Of a stretch of DNA of 64,000 nucleotides, positions 34,198 to 43,606 are shown one piece after another; the first letter of the stretch is position 1, and every line of letters starts with the position of its first letter. Under the pieces are notes generated by a model. The model searched no databases. It was not told the DNA's origin and saw nothing but the letters and a program-made list of their open reading frames with translations. A program made the translations under genes and the position numbers. Source of the stretch: Marisimplicoccus sp965655775 (GTDB lineage Bacteria > Bacteroidota > Bacteroidia > Flavobacteriales > Flavobacteriaceae); assembly GCA_965655775.1 (NCBI GenBank), contig CBFHHV010000005.1, positions 7,293 to 71,292 on the forward strand, written 5' to 3'.

Positions 34198-35185
34198 GCA
34201 CTTCAAGAATTTTTTGTTCGAGCTCTTCCATTAATTCAGGATTATCTTTTAAAATAGATTTTACAGAGTCTCTGCCTTGGCCAAGTTTACTACCCCCATA
34301 ACTAAACCATGATCCACTTTTTTCAATAATATCTTTCTCAACACCGATATCAAGTATTTCTCCAATTTTTGAAATACCTTCTCCGTACATTATATCAAAT
34401 TCAGCAGTCTTAAAAGGAGGGGCAACTTTATTCTTTACTATTTTCACTCTCGTTTTATTCCCCTGAACACCACCTTCAGTATCTTTTAGCTGTGTTGATC
34501 TCCTAATATCAATCCTAACAGAGGCATAAAATTTAAGAGCGTTCCCACCAGTAGTAGTTTCAGGATTTCCAAACATCACTCCAATCTTTTCTCTAAGTTG
34601 ATTAATAAAAAACACCGTACAATTAGTTTTGCTAATCGATGCTGTTAATTTTCTTAGAGCCTGTGACATAAGTCTTGCATGTAATCCCATTTTTGAGTCT
34701 CCCATCTCACCTTCTATTTCACTTTTTGGCGTTAATGCAGCTACTGAATCAATAACCAATGCATCTACAGCTCCAGATCTAATTAAATTATCTGCTATTT
34801 CAAGAGCTTGTTCACCATTATCAGGCTGTGAGATAACTAACTCTCCTAAATCTACCCCAAGTTTTTCTGCGTAAAATCTGTCAAAGGCATGCTCTGCATC
34901 AATAAAAGCTGCAATACCTCCTGCCTTTTGACACTCTGCTATTGCATGTAGTGTGAGTGTAGTTTTACCAGAAGATTCAGGTCCATATATTTCAATTACC
35001 CTTCCTTTTGGATAACCTCCAACACCTAAAGCGATATCAAGACCAATTGAGCCTGAAGATATTGATTCAACTTTTTCTACAGTTTGATCACCAAGCTTCA
35101 TAACGGAGCCTTTACCGTAGGTTTTGTCTAATTTGTCTAATGTTAATTTTAGTGCTTTAAGTTTAGAATCTTTAGGATCTGACAT
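34184..35185 (-). CDS. recA: Recombinase RecA
   Basis: 333 aa. Forms filaments on single-stranded DNA for homologous recombination and triggers the SOS response where LexA exists. Walker A GPESSGKTT at 68-76, INQLREKIGVMFGNPETTTGG (L2 region) complete. Slightly short C-terminal tail but typical. No SOS-box consensus that I can recognise upstream. Convergent overlap with plsC; divergent from the M24 peptidase. Confidence 0.98.
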   Translation of the reverse strand: MSDPKDSKLKALKLTLDKLDKTYGKGSVMKLGDQTVEKVESISSGSIGLDIALGVGGYPKGRVIEIYGPESSGKTTLTLHAIAECQKAGGIAAFIDAEHAFDRFYAEKLGVDLGELVISQPDNGEQALEIADNLIRSGAVDALVIDSVAALTPKSEIEGEMGDSKMGLHARLMSQALRKLTASISKTNCTVFFINQLREKIGVMFGNPETTTGGNALKFYASVRIDIRRSTQLKDTEGGVQGNKTRVKIVKNKVAPPFKTAEFDIMYGEGISKIGEILDIGVEKDIIEKSGSWFSYGGSKLGQGRDSVKSILKDNPELMEELEQKILEVLNSD

Positions 35186-35239
35186 ATTGAATCATTTATC
35201 ACTAAAGTAATATTTTTTATATTTATATTTTACCAAACT

Positions 35240-36571
35240 ATGAGAAAAATATTAATATTATTTGTAGCATTATTTGTAATGAACATTAATGCACAAGACA
35301 TCCTTCAACTGAAGGAAAGAGCAGAGTTTATTAACAAACTGCAAAAAGAAAGGCTTAATAAATTATTACCCCAGTTGATGGAAAAAACTGGCATTGATAT
35401 GTGGGTTTTGATCGCAAGAGAATATAATGAGGATCCAATAATAAAGACTATGTTGCCTCCTACATGGTTAAATGCAAGGAGAACAACTATTCTTGTATTT
35501 TCTTTAGACAAAAACACCAAAAAATTTGAATCAGTTGCTATTTCACGATATACTTTTGGTGATAACATACCATCAATATGGGATAAAGAAAAACAACCTA
35601 ACCAATGGAAAGCTCTTAATGATTATATAGTAAGTAAAAACCCTGAAAAAATAGGCCTTAATTTTTCAAGCTATGAGTCACTTGCAGACGGACTTAGCAA
35701 GTATCATTATGACCAGCTTTACAATGTTTTATCACCTAAATTCAGAAAAAAAATTACTTCAGCTGAGGATCTTGCAATAGCCTGGATTGAAACCAGAACA
35801 GATCTAGAAATGACAGTGTTTTCTCAATTAGTTGAAATTAGCAGCGCTATCATTAGGGAAGCTTTTTCTACTAAAGTAATTACTCCAGGAGTTACAAGCA
35901 CTGATGATGTAGTATGGTGGATGCGAGAAAAAGTTTTATCTCTAGGATTAGATACATGGTTCCATCCTACTGTCGATGTTCAAAGAAAGGACAATAGCGA
36001 TTTATATGCCTTTGATAATAAATCAAAATTTGACATAATATTACCTGGAGACTTACTTCATTGTGATTTTGGAATATCTTATTTGACTTTAAATACAGAT
36101 ACTCAAGAGCTAGCTTATGTGCTTAAGCCTGGGGAGACAAATGCTCCAGACTTCTTAATAAATGCATTTAAAGAAGGAACAAGGGTACAAGATATTTTTA
36201 CAAATAATTTTAAGCAAGGATTGACAGGAAATGAAATTTTGAAAAAATCTCTTGAGCAAGGAAAAGCAGAAGGTCTTAGGCCTTCCATATATACTCATCC
36301 ACTTGGAACATATGGACACTCTGCAGGGACTACATTAGGTATGTGGGACTCCCAGGGAGGTGTTCCATTTACTGGAGACTACCCTCTGCAATTTAATACA
36401 GCATATGCTATTGAATTAAATACAACAGTATACATTGAAGAGTGGGAGAAAGATATAAGAATTATGCTTGAAGTTCCAGGTTTCTTCGGTGAAGATGGAT
36501 TTAGATATATCAACGGTCGACTAACAGAGTTTCTTTTAGTTGGTAAAAAACAGACAGGCTTAGACGACTAA
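35240..36571 (+). CDS. Exported M24 family aminopeptidase-like protein
   Basis: 443 aa with an N-terminal signal peptide (about 1-18, ending NINAQ). Pita-bread fold: creatinase-like N-domain then an M24 domain with likely metal ligands in HCDFGISYLTLNTDTQ (two Asp), HPLGTYGHSAG (His), and ELNTTV/LEVPG (Glu). The spacing differs from classical Xaa-Pro aminopeptidases. A periplasmic or secreted peptidase is likely; whether it cleaves Xaa-Pro bonds cannot be told. Lies 59 bp before trhO with its own transcript direction the same. Confidence 0.8.
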   Translation: MRKILILFVALFVMNINAQDILQLKERAEFINKLQKERLNKLLPQLMEKTGIDMWVLIAREYNEDPIIKTMLPPTWLNARRTTILVFSLDKNTKKFESVAISRYTFGDNIPSIWDKEKQPNQWKALNDYIVSKNPEKIGLNFSSYESLADGLSKYHYDQLYNVLSPKFRKKITSAEDLAIAWIETRTDLEMTVFSQLVEISSAIIREAFSTKVITPGVTSTDDVVWWMREKVLSLGLDTWFHPTVDVQRKDNSDLYAFDNKSKFDIILPGDLLHCDFGISYLTLNTDTQELAYVLKPGETNAPDFLINAFKEGTRVQDIFTNNFKQGLTGNEILKKSLEQGKAEGLRPSIYTHPLGTYGHSAGTTLGMWDSQGGVPFTGDYPLQFNTAYAIELNTTVYIEEWEKDIRIMLEVPGFFGEDGFRYINGRLTEFLLVGKKQTGLDD

Positions 36572-36603
36572 AAATAAAAAAGCATAAGGTTGGTAAAAAG
36601 TTG

Positions 36604-36611
36604 TAATTTTG
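36604..36611 (+). promoter_or_regulatory. -7 box (TAATTTTG) for trhO
   Basis: Exact TAnnTTTG, 19 nt before the trhO ATG. Confidence 0.45.
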
Positions 36612-36630
36612 CAATCTATATTAGTATAGC

Positions 36631-37665
36631 ATGCAACTGTACAATAAACTTAGCGCTCAAGAGCGTGCCAGGATAATTGATGAAAATTCTCAAGAGAGAA
36701 TCACACTTTCATTCTATAAGTATTTCAAATTAGGGAACCCATCACTTTTTAGAGATCATCTATTTATCCTTTGGTCTAATCTAGATGTTTTAGGTAGAAT
36801 TTATGTTGCAAAGGAAGGAATTAATGCTCAGCTATCAGTTCCTAAAGAAAACTTTGAAAAATTTAAAATATCAGTTAACGAAATATTCCCTTTGAAAGAT
36901 ATCAGAATAAATATAGCTCTTGAACATTTCAGTAAATCTTTCTTAAAATTAACCATAAAGATTAGAGATAAAATTGTTGCAGATGGACTTGATGATTCCA
37001 CTTTTGATGTAACAAGAATTGGTGAACATTTGGATGCAAAGAGATTTAATGAAATGCTAAATGATAAAAACACTATTTGTATCGACATGAGAAATCATTA
37101 TGAAAGTGAGATAGGATTCTTCAAGGGTGCTGTAAAACCCAATGTTGATACTTTTAGAGAGTCCCTGGAAATAATCGATGAAGAGCTAGATAAAAATGGA
37201 AAAGATAAGAACTATTTGATGTATTGTACAGGAGGAATTAGATGTGAAAAAGCAAGTGCGTATCTTAAGCATAAAGGAATTGAAAATGTTTTTCAACTAG
37301 AAGGCGGAATAATTGAATATACTAGACAAGTTAAAGAGCAAAAGCTAGAAAATAATTTTCTTGGGAAAAACTTTGTATTTGATGAAAGAATAGGTGAAAG
37401 AGTTTCAGATGAAATTGTCTCAAATTGCCATCAGTGTGGATCCCCATGTGATACTCATGTAAATTGTGCGAATGAATCATGTCATTTACTTTTTATTCAG
37501 TGTGATGATTGTAAAAAGAAGATGAGTAATTGTTGCTCAGAAGAATGTATGGAAATAAATGCACTTCCTTATGATGAGCAGAAATCACTAAGAAAAGGAA
37601 AAGGTAATAGCATTCAGATTTTTAAAAAAGGAAGATCAACTAAACTCAAATATAAAATAGACTAA
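36631..37665 (+). CDS. trhO: tRNA U34 hydroxylase TrhO (rhodanese family)
   Basis: 344 aa. YceA/TrhO-type protein that hydroxylates uridine-34 of tRNAs in an oxygen-dependent way (ho5U, the precursor of cmo5U). N-terminal acylphosphatase-like domain with AKEGINAQLS, then a rhodanese domain whose catalytic Cys199 lies in YCTGGIRCEKA, and a Cys-rich C-terminal region with several CxxC-type pairs. It starts 19 nt after a -7 box and is followed at 1 bp by the PBP1A gene. Confidence 0.93.
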   Translation: MQLYNKLSAQERARIIDENSQERITLSFYKYFKLGNPSLFRDHLFILWSNLDVLGRIYVAKEGINAQLSVPKENFEKFKISVNEIFPLKDIRINIALEHFSKSFLKLTIKIRDKIVADGLDDSTFDVTRIGEHLDAKRFNEMLNDKNTICIDMRNHYESEIGFFKGAVKPNVDTFRESLEIIDEELDKNGKDKNYLMYCTGGIRCEKASAYLKHKGIENVFQLEGGIIEYTRQVKEQKLENNFLGKNFVFDERIGERVSDEIVSNCHQCGSPCDTHVNCANESCHLLFIQCDDCKKKMSNCCSEECMEINALPYDEQKSLRKGKGNSIQIFKKGRSTKLKYKID

Positions 37666-37666
37666 T

Positions 37667-39952
37667 ATGAAACGCTTACTCACTATTAGATTATTATGGT
37701 CTTCAATTTTGATTGGTTTAGTCTCCTTTTTTGGATTATTTATTCTTGCAGGAAATGGAACGTTTGGAGAAATGCCTCAATTCGAACAACTCGAAAATCC
37801 AAACACAAATCTAGCTACTCAAATTATATCATCAGATGGAGAAATATTAGGTAAATATTATTTTAATGATAACAGAACGCCTATTACTTATGATGAACTT
37901 CCTAAAAATTTAGTTGATGCTTTAATTGCTACTGAAGATGAAAGATTTTATAATCATCCAGGAATTGACATAAGATCAACTTTAAGAGCAATAATTTTTT
38001 TAAATACAAGAGGAGGTTCGAGTACAATTAGTCAACAGCTTGCAAGACAGCTGTTTGTCGGGGTTAGGTCAAGAAATATTATCCAAGCAGTTCTCCAAAA
38101 AGCAAGAGAGTGGGTTTTAGCTATTCAAATTGAGAAAAGATACACTAAGAATGAAATCATTGCTATGTATTTAAACATATATGATTTTAACAATACAGCA
38201 GACGGAGTTCGTTCAGCTTCAAAAATTTACTTTAATAAAACTCCTGATTCACTTCTTATTGAAGATGCTGCGACTCTAGTGGGAATGTTAAAAAACTCGT
38301 CACTTTACAATCCACTTAGAAGACCGGAACTTGTTACGGAAAGACGAAATGTTGTTTTTCAGCAGATGTATAGAAATGAAATGATCACAAAAAATCAAAG
38401 AGACTCATTATCATCAATTCCCTTAAAAATTGATTATTCACCAGAGTCACACAGAGAAGGACTGGCAACTTATTTTAGAGCATATCTTCAAGAGTTTATG
38501 AATCAGTGGTTAAGAGAGAACCCAAAGCCTGATGGCTCAAGATATAACCTTTATAGAGATGGTTTAAGAATCTATACAACTATCGACTCTAGGCTTCAGT
38601 CTATAGCTGAAGAATCAGTTAATGAGCACATGAAGAATCTTCAATCAGAATTTTTTGCACAAAATAAAGAATCAGAGGAAAATCCAACACCACCTTTCAG
38701 AGATCTGAGAGAGGGTCAAGTTGATACTTTAATTAAATTATCAGCAATGAGATCTGAGAGATGGAGAAAGATGAAATTGAGTGGAAAAGATGAAGATGAG
38801 ATATGGGACACATTTCAAGTAGAAACTCCTATGAAAATATTTTCATGGAATGGAGAAATTGATACTATAATGAAGCCAATAGATTCAATTAAATATTATA
38901 AGTTTCATCTAAGAGCCTCAATGATGTCAATGGAGCCTCAAACAGGACATGTCAAAGCATGGGTTGGAGGGGTTAATTATAAACATTTTCAATATGACCA
39001 GGTTAAACAGGGAAGGCGACAAATAGGTTCAACCTTTAAACCTTTCTTATATGCAACAGCAATTGATCAATTAAAACTTTCACCATGTTATATTGTCCCT
39101 GACGCATTATATTGTATTGAGCCTGGTAAACATGGAAATATGGACGCATGGTGCCCAAAAAATTCAAGCGATAAATATGGTCAGACTCGTAATTTAAAAA
39201 ATGCATTAGCTAATTCAATTAACACAATCAGTGCAAGACTTATGGATCAAGTTGGGCCAAAACCTGTTGTTGCTTTGATGAAAAAAATGGGAATTAATTC
39301 ATACTTGCCTGAGGTACCATCAATTGCACTTGGAACACCAGATATTAGCCTATACGAAATGGTAGGAGCCTATAGTACGTTTGTAAATAAAGGAATATAT
39401 ATTGAGCCAATCTTTATTACAAGGATAGAAGATAAAAACGGAGTTCCATTATTTGAAGTAATTCCTAATACAACTGATGTCTTGAGTGAAGAAGCAGCAT
39501 ATGTAACAGTAAATTTAATGGAAGGGGTAACAAAGTATGGTTCAGGAGGTAGACTTAGACACTCTGGCTTAGAAGAGACAAATTATATTTATAAGAATTT
39601 AGTTACAGGGTATCCTTACGCATTTGAAAATTCTATAGCTGGAAAAACTGGAACTACTCAAAATCAGAGTGATGGATGGTTTATGGGAATGGTTCCTAAC
39701 CTAGTAACTGGAGTTTGGGTTGGAGGTGAAGACCGATCTGTCCATTTTGAAGATATCGCTTTTGGTCAGGGAGCTACTATGGCTCTCCCTATCTGGGGAC
39801 AATACATGAAGAAAGCTTATCTAAATCCAAATCTAGGAATTTCATCCGAGGATTTTCCAGTTCCTGAATTAGTAACAATTCCATTAGATTGTGAAAATTT
39901 AAATATTGAAAGCTCAAAGAAGAAAAAAGATCTTGAAGAACTAGGTTTTTAA
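37667..39952 (+). CDS. Penicillin-binding protein 1A (bifunctional transglycosylase/transpeptidase)
   Basis: 761 aa. N-terminal membrane helix (about 10-32); glycosyltransferase family 51 domain with TEDERFYNHPGID and STISQQLARQLF; transpeptidase domain with the catalytic Ser455 in STFK (455-458), the SxN motif SIN in ANSINT, and KTG at 660-662. It polymerises and cross-links peptidoglycan in the periplasm. It lies one base after trhO and is probably co-transcribed with it. The C-terminal tail (NIESSKKKKDLEELGF) is short and basic/acidic. Confidence 0.95.
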   Translation: MKRLLTIRLLWSSILIGLVSFFGLFILAGNGTFGEMPQFEQLENPNTNLATQIISSDGEILGKYYFNDNRTPITYDELPKNLVDALIATEDERFYNHPGIDIRSTLRAIIFLNTRGGSSTISQQLARQLFVGVRSRNIIQAVLQKAREWVLAIQIEKRYTKNEIIAMYLNIYDFNNTADGVRSASKIYFNKTPDSLLIEDAATLVGMLKNSSLYNPLRRPELVTERRNVVFQQMYRNEMITKNQRDSLSSIPLKIDYSPESHREGLATYFRAYLQEFMNQWLRENPKPDGSRYNLYRDGLRIYTTIDSRLQSIAEESVNEHMKNLQSEFFAQNKESEENPTPPFRDLREGQVDTLIKLSAMRSERWRKMKLSGKDEDEIWDTFQVETPMKIFSWNGEIDTIMKPIDSIKYYKFHLRASMMSMEPQTGHVKAWVGGVNYKHFQYDQVKQGRRQIGSTFKPFLYATAIDQLKLSPCYIVPDALYCIEPGKHGNMDAWCPKNSSDKYGQTRNLKNALANSINTISARLMDQVGPKPVVALMKKMGINSYLPEVPSIALGTPDISLYEMVGAYSTFVNKGIYIEPIFITRIEDKNGVPLFEVIPNTTDVLSEEAAYVTVNLMEGVTKYGSGGRLRHSGLEETNYIYKNLVTGYPYAFENSIAGKTGTTQNQSDGWFMGMVPNLVTGVWVGGEDRSVHFEDIAFGQGATMALPIWGQYMKKAYLNPNLGISSEDFPVPELVTIPLDCENLNIESSKKKKDLEELGF

Positions 39953-40458
39953 TCTAAAATTTTCTCATAGCAATGAAAAGGAAATTCACTTTGATCTGGG
40001 AAATAAACATCATCAAGTTGTTTATATTTTCTTGATTTATAAAACCTATTATTTCTTTCATTTTTACTAAATGTGTCAAGCCTGACAGACTTTAATTTTT
40101 TATCTCGGGCATAATCTTCAGCAAAATCCATTAACAATCTACCTATCCCTTGTTTTTGAAATTTTGGTTCAACAGCTAACCTATGAACATATAAATTTTC
40201 ATCATCTTTGGTTAGCCACTTTATATCATTGTACTCAATATCCTTATCATAAGAAAGTGCTACACAGCCTATTAATCCTGAGTCGTTTTTAAAAATAAAT
40301 AAATTCTTTTTTTCAATATCCGCCAAAAAAATATCTCTACTTGGATATTTTTCATTCCATTGAAAAATATTTTTGCTTATTAAATCATTTGCACAATTAT
40401 GAATCATTTTCATTATATCTTCAAGATCATTTATTTCAGCTAATTCAATTTTAATCAT
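39949..40458 (-). CDS. GNAT family N-acetyltransferase
   Basis: 169 aa with the GNAT acetyl-CoA loop: VHRLAVEPKFQKQGIGRLLMD (R/Q-x-x-G-x-G/A) and the terminal NERNNRFYKSRKYK segment. Transfers an acetyl group to an unknown amine. Convergent with PBP1A (4 bp overlap). Confidence 0.85.
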   Translation of the reverse strand: MIKIELAEINDLEDIMKMIHNCANDLISKNIFQWNEKYPSRDIFLADIEKKNLFIFKNDSGLIGCVALSYDKDIEYNDIKWLTKDDENLYVHRLAVEPKFQKQGIGRLLMDFAEDYARDKKLKSVRLDTFSKNERNNRFYKSRKYKQLDDVYFPDQSEFPFHCYEKILD

Positions 40459-40498
40459 AAAAAATAATAATGTTTAAATTAGAGTAAAATTAATTTAA

Positions 40499-41395
40499 TT
40501 GTCTAAAAAAACAGCCATTAGATTTTTGACCATCATAGTTGTAATGATTTCAAGCTATAGCTATTCCCAACAACAGGTTAATTTAGATGTAGATAATGAT
40601 CTTTATTTTGACAGAGACTTTTATTACTCAAGTGGAATTTTTCTCTCATACTCGTCTTATAAAATTGAAGAAAAAAAAACCCTTATTAATCATTTTAAAT
40701 TAGGACAATTAATTTATACCCCATCAAGCAGATATGAGACTGATCCAAATAAATATGACTACCCATACAGTGGTTATTTATTTTTGGAGGGATTAAAACA
40801 AAAACAACTATCTGATTACTCCAGTTTTACATATGGATTAAATTTTGGAATAACAGGTAACGCATCATTGGCCAAAGGAATGCAGAATTTATACCATGAC
40901 ATTGTTTTGAATTTACCAAACCTGAAATGGAAATCTCAGATGCCTCAGGAACTTCAAATAAATCTAGTTGCAAATTATTTCAAAGGCTTTAAAGTTGAGG
41001 ATAACATAAATATTTCAGCAGAGGTTTATTCAAGATTAGGAACATACCAGCAAATGGTAGGTGTTAATATTGGACTTCTAATTGGAGAGTTAAGTTGGTT
41101 TAGTCTATCAGATAATATTATAAACGAATCAGATAATAATTTATCTTTTTATATTGGAACCAGTCAGGAGTATTACTTACATGATTATAAATTAGAGGGA
41201 AGCCTTTTTAATGAAAACGCTGAGCTCATAATGTCTTCAAATAAATATAGAAATACCATAGAAGTTGGATTTCAAAAGCGATTTAACAGACTTCAAGTTC
41301 TTACTACTTTTAACTCTATGTCTAAGGATACCGAAATGCAAAGAACTATTATGCACCCTTTTTTAAAAATCAGTTTGAGCTTTCAGCTTAACTAA
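40499..41395 (+). CDS. LpxR-like outer-membrane lipid A deacylase
   Basis: 298 aa. Signal peptide (about 1-23, ending SYSYSQ) followed by a beta-barrel that ends in Phe-Gln-Leu-Asn, typical for outer-membrane insertion. The N-terminal DNDLYFDRDFYYSSG and the LYHDIV segment match the LpxR (DUF2219) family, whose active site uses Asn, Asp, Ser/Thr and His at these spots; it removes the 3'-acyloxyacyl chain of lipid A. Starts at TTG; the ATG upstream (40471) runs into a stop. Catalysis is inferred. Confidence 0.75.
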   Translation: MSKKTAIRFLTIIVVMISSYSYSQQQVNLDVDNDLYFDRDFYYSSGIFLSYSSYKIEEKKTLINHFKLGQLIYTPSSRYETDPNKYDYPYSGYLFLEGLKQKQLSDYSSFTYGLNFGITGNASLAKGMQNLYHDIVLNLPNLKWKSQMPQELQINLVANYFKGFKVEDNINISAEVYSRLGTYQQMVGVNIGLLIGELSWFSLSDNIINESDNNLSFYIGTSQEYYLHDYKLEGSLFNENAELIMSSNKYRNTIEVGFQKRFNRLQVLTTFNSMSKDTEMQRTIMHPFLKISLSFQLN

Positions 41396-41454
41396 TTTTA
41401 ACTTTTCTTTAAAATAATATCAGGTATTATTACCTTATTTTTGAATGTTGATTC

Positions 41455-41539
41455 AAAAACGCTCCTAAAGTCATCTTTAGTCCTTTTTTAGCTAGGTTAA
41501 TTTTGAATTTTTGTTAATTGGTTTTTTAGGAGCGTTTTT
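41455..41539. terminator. Long inverted repeat / probable bidirectional terminator
   Basis: Arms AAAAACGCTCCTAAA (41455-41469) and TTTAGGAGCGTTTTT (41525-41539) are perfect 15-bp complements with a 55-nt loop, between convergent genes. A smaller hairpin (CTAAAG-TCAT-CTTTAG at 41465-41480) shares the left arm and is followed by a T-run. Either could terminate lpxR; the second gene's stop is right at the right arm. Confidence 0.6.
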
Positions 41540-41540
41540 T

Positions 41541-42401
41541 CTATTCCACCTTAATTTTATACATGTATGGACTTCCGATCCCCTCATCTTCTGAAGTAAT
41601 CCAAAACGTTTTGTCATCAATTATCTTAATTGCTTCAATTTGCGCTCTCTCAAGTGGAATTTTAAATTTTCTAAATTTTTTTTCAGTTAAGGTTTCCAAA
41701 TTAAAGTCTTCAAACAGAATTAAAAATTGGCTTCCTTTTGAGTTGTAGCTAACAAGGGCAAGTAAGCTCATATCTTTATTGTAATCACCTCCAGTAATTA
41801 AAGAATTTACATTATATGTAGTTTTACTTTCAAGTACTTGCTTTGAATTACTTTGTTTATCAATTAAATATAGATCAGTAAATAGATTGTCTCTGTCCTT
41901 AGACAAAACAGCAATTTTATCCTCAATTAAAAATAATGCTTCAGCATCATACTTATGTTTTGGTCTTGGTAAAAATGTTTGTTGATCTTTATAGGAAATA
42001 TCAATTTTACTATCAATACTAAAATCAGTTGTTTTAACTTTTATGATATTTAGATTGTCTCTGTTGCCAAAATTGTTTCCTGTATCAGCAATGTATATAT
42101 AATTTTCATCAGCTGTAATATCTTCCCAGTCATTATTATAAATTTCCCAAAAAGATTCTTCCTCTAGTGTTATAGAATTTATGATCTCACCATTTTGACT
42201 AAAAAAGTATAAACTAGGCTCTCCTCCAGAGTCATTATGAGTTATAAATTGGTTGTTAAGAATTTCCAAACCAGAGGTTTCATTTATAATTTTTGGTAGA
42301 ACAATAGTTTCAAGAATAATAGCATTTTCAAAGTCTTCCTTTTCTTGTCCACTTGAACAACTAAATATTATCAATGACAATATGAAGTAATACCTTTTCA
42401 T
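41541..42401 (-). CDS. Predicted lipoprotein, beta-propeller-like
   Basis: 286 aa. Signal and lipobox IIFSC with Cys at 15. Repeated short segments such as SGLEILNNQFITHNDSGG, DWEDITADENYIYIADTGNN and AEALFLIEDKIAVLSKD look like propeller blades (SGL/SdiA-regulated-like). No catalytic motif recognised. Last gene of a minus-strand run after the TlpA and CDCC lipoproteins (4 bp from the next). Function unknown; outer-membrane-anchored sensor or binding protein is possible. Confidence 0.7.
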   Translation of the reverse strand: MKRYYFILSLIIFSCSSGQEKEDFENAIILETIVLPKIINETSGLEILNNQFITHNDSGGEPSLYFFSQNGEIINSITLEEESFWEIYNNDWEDITADENYIYIADTGNNFGNRDNLNIIKVKTTDFSIDSKIDISYKDQQTFLPRPKHKYDAEALFLIEDKIAVLSKDRDNLFTDLYLIDKQSNSKQVLESKTTYNVNSLITGGDYNKDMSLLALVSYNSKGSQFLILFEDFNLETLTEKKFRKFKIPLERAQIEAIKIIDDKTFWITSEDEGIGSPYMYKIKVE

Positions 42402-42405
42402 TAAT

Positions 42406-43605
42406 TTAAAGATCTTTAGAATTCAATCTTACTGTCTTTAATTGATTGCTCTTATCATCAAAAACAGTCCACACAATAAATATCTCGTCATTTATTATTT
42501 CTAATTGTGGTACTCCAGTCCCTCTTCCACTATCAATTTTAGAAATTGTAATCGGCTCTGAAACTTTTCCGTCTATTGAAACTTTTTTAATTCTTAAATA
42601 TGTCCCAATATCATCACCTTCCATATAACTCACTATTACTTCTTTTTCATTTAAAAAGGCAGTATCTACTCTGCCAATAGCATTAATGTCATTAAGTTTT
42701 ATTGGACTACCAAAAGATGATCCGTAAGATTCAGAGAAGGAAAGATTGACTGTTGGTTTTCCATCTAAAACAGTAAACCAACTTACAGCAATATTATTTG
42801 AACTTGAAACAACTTTAGGACCATTTACTGGACACCCATAAATTACCCATCCATCATTATGAACTGGAATTGGATTTTCCCACTCATCATTTATATTACG
42901 TGTAACATAAATATCACGAACTTCATCTTCACTCCTGTCTCTGTATACAACTATAGGTCCTTTATCACTATATGTTATTGATGTCTGACAACAATCACAA
43001 ACAGATGAATCAAGCTCAGTCTCATTTATAATATCCCCAGCATTTGTAATTTCCGCAAATCTAATAGTCATAGGTTTATGATTTCCGTTCATATCTTTCT
43101 CTACTGTATTTCTTCCATCTAGCCAACTAATAAAAAACCCTTCATTATTTTTTGCAGCTATGCTAACAAAACCATGTTCTGCTTTAAAACCATCAGTATT
43201 TAATATAAAGTCTTCTTTTACTTTTTTTCCAGATAATTTATGTAGACTTAAAAAAACATCATAGGTATATGTACCAGAGGCAGATTTTTTTAGGTAGCTA
43301 GTTAGAACTTGATCTCCACTAATTGCATGTGTTGGAAAGTCAGCCCAATTAACAAACCAGTCGGAACCATTTGCCAATTTTATGGGATTAGTCCATCCGT
43401 CATTTTTAAATTGTCTGAAATTTAAACTAGCATTCATATCCTCAACACTAGAAATCCAAGTCAACGATAAGTTATCATTATTTAAAACTAGGCTAGGTTG
43501 CGCATTATTGTTTTCATATGAAAAAGATATTTCTTCTATTTTAATATCATTAGAATTACAGGAAAACAGACTTAAAAAGAAAAAAGCAATTATAAATTTT
43601 TTCAT
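42406..43605 (-). CDS. Predicted lipoprotein, six-bladed-propeller-like with a CDCC motif
   Basis: 399 aa. Lipobox LFSC with Cys at 16. Repeats such as LSLTWISS, FISWLDGRN, GPIVVYRDRSEDEVRDIY and IAVSWFTVLDG resemble sialidase/BNR-like blades. Conserved-looking cysteines: CDCC at 203-206 and GCPVNGP with Cys258; I recall this pair in marine hypothetical proteins often called exo-alpha-sialidase. They may bind metal or form disulfides. The TlpA-type oxidoreductase directly upstream (1 bp gap) makes a redox partnership plausible. Not a confirmed sialidase: the Asp-box pattern is not evident. Confidence 0.7.
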   Translation of the reverse strand: MKKFIIAFFFLSLFSCNSNDIKIEEISFSYENNNAQPSLVLNNDNLSLTWISSVEDMNASLNFRQFKNDGWTNPIKLANGSDWFVNWADFPTHAISGDQVLTSYLKKSASGTYTYDVFLSLHKLSGKKVKEDFILNTDGFKAEHGFVSIAAKNNEGFFISWLDGRNTVEKDMNGNHKPMTIRFAEITNAGDIINETELDSSVCDCCQTSITYSDKGPIVVYRDRSEDEVRDIYVTRNINDEWENPIPVHNDGWVIYGCPVNGPKVVSSSNNIAVSWFTVLDGKPTVNLSFSESYGSSFGSPIKLNDINAIGRVDTAFLNEKEVIVSYMEGDDIGTYLRIKKVSIDGKVSEPITISKIDSGRGTGVPQLEIINDEIFIVWTVFDDKSNQLKTVRLNSKDL

Positions 43606-43606
43606 G

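Noticed and set aside
42406..43605. A true exo-alpha-sialidase
   Set aside because: No Asp-box or catalytic Arg triad could be read; the sialidase name rests only on blade-like repeats.
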